Origin: Haematococcus lacustris
Lineage: Eukaryota > Chlorophyta > Chlorophyceae > Chlamydomonadales > Haematococcaceae
Direction of reading: 5' to 3'
Assembly: GCA_030144725.1 (NCBI GenBank)
Contig: JASKMD010000006.1
Location: 4,787,555 to 4,851,554 of the forward strand
DNA: 64,000 bases
In this document: piece after piece, positions 63,601 through 64,000 of the stretch
Layout of the letters: each line of letters opens with the position of its first letter
Numbering within the stretch: the first letter of the stretch is position 1
Notes under the pieces: model-generated
Seen by the model: the letters and a program-made list of their open reading frames with translations, nothing else
Told to the model about the DNA's origin: nothing
The model's database searches: none
Translations under genes and position numbers: made by a program

Positions 63601-64000
63601 GCCGCAGGGCCTGAGGCTGCAGGCTGTCAAGACAGTGGTGGCCCTGCCCTGCCCTGGCTGCCCTCAGACCTGCACAGCAGCACACCTCACAGCTTGGCAC
63701 GCTGGGTCACGGCAGCTGCTTCTGCCCGCCTACACCTGCCCCAGACTGCTTCTGCCTGTCAGCTGCATCCGCCTGGCTGCCCCCCCTGCTGCTGCCCCTC
63801 CAGCTGCTGCTGCCCCCCCTGACCTGCGAGGCCCACAGGCGCCTGGGGTACACCAGGGTGGTGGCCAGCAGCACTGCGCCAGCAATGGCCAGCCGGACCT
63901 CAGGCAGGGCGCGCGCAATCATGAAGTACAGCGACACCAGCCACAGCTGCGGCCAGGCAGGGCAGGCCGAGGGGGCAAGGGGGGGGGCTGGGAGAGCAAG
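60687..64000 (-). CDS. ECF-transporter T component (EcfT/CbiQ, ABCI12-like), 5' end outside window
   Basis: Phase-checked exons, read right to left: 63835-63946 (LYFMIARALPEVRLAIAGA), 63303-63380 (WRLGLLCAFIFMGTALGA), one near 62990-63050, 62851-62951 (YSYVLLHLHIITVTHR), 62343-62493 (VNLALTAAALTFSSLQAASL), 61509-61565 (DMALTLLLSLRFMSLVFEE), 60945-61066 (NLALGLAARGVDW; FANLFHR) and 60687-60849 (SIAQAMVVRGFQG ... VIAVGLLLALFAAV, stop). The A-x-x-x-R-G motif (AMVVRGFQG) and the LALGLAARG repeat are the coupling-helix signatures of EcfT. Such T components bridge ATPases to a substrate subunit (cobalt/nickel or vitamin uptake). In plants the homologue ABCI12 is plastid-targeted. Start and transit peptide are outside the window. 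Confidence 0.75.

Overview
The window looks like nuclear DNA of a chlorophyte green alga. It is GC-rich and packed with short GT-AG introns. It carries plant-lineage genes (mitochondrial L-galactono-lactone dehydrogenase, NTRC-type thioredoxin reductase, an XBAT-like ankyrin/RING protein, an ECF-transporter T subunit) beside a WRAP73 centriole/spindle-pole WD40 gene, as expected for a flagellate-lineage alga. The mobile elements (Helitron, KDZ transposase, copia-like and non-LTR retroelements) and TTAGGG-type interstitial repeats fit Chlamydomonadales. A Haematococcus-like species is my guess, but it is not proven.

Layout. 1-8371 is transposon territory: two tandem Helitron derivatives with complementary internal deletions, a KDZ transposase fragment, a stretch of CCCTAA repeats and a third Helitron 3' end. 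8372-16690 is a near-perfect palindrome (arms of about 3.95 and 4.05 kb, spacer about 0.32 kb). Each arm carries the same unusual element: a gag-like coiled-coil ORF, an ORF with a 2A ribosome-skipping motif followed by two tandem papain-like or Josephin-like cysteine protease modules, and the start of a P-loop ORF resembling DUF3987. I see no reverse transcriptase or transposase in it, and it is the best candidate here for an undescribed system. 16691-18949 is unassigned, lower-GC sequence.

18950-25082 (minus) is an ankyrin + UIM-like + RING gene whose introns hold about 0.8 kb of (GGGC)n and about 0.8 kb of (TGACCC)n. 26501-29178 (plus) is a decayed, 5'-truncated NTRC pseudogene. 30834-31289 is a MITE. 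From 31889 come well-preserved host genes: CDCA7-like zinc-finger gene (minus), WRAP73 (minus), GLDH (plus, divergent from WRAP73) and an MBOAT lysophospholipid acyltransferase (plus). 47185-49398 is a non-LTR retrotransposon fragment interrupted by a short LTR element with a 5-bp target duplication. 49723-56092 is DNA polymerase eta with very long simple repeats in its introns and one apparent frameshift. 56564 to about 59900 (minus) is an unidentified coiled-coil gene, and 60687 to the right edge (minus) is a plastid-type EcfT/ABCI12 gene running out of the window.

Themes. Mobile elements and their nesting explain the left third and the 47-49 kb interval. Simple repeats of telomere-variant or G/C-rich type sit almost only in introns. 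Three introns in the adjacent WRAP73/GLDH pair use GC-AG splice sites. Exon coordinates come from conserved protein sequence plus splice consensus and phase; those given to the base were checked for phase, and those marked approximate were not.
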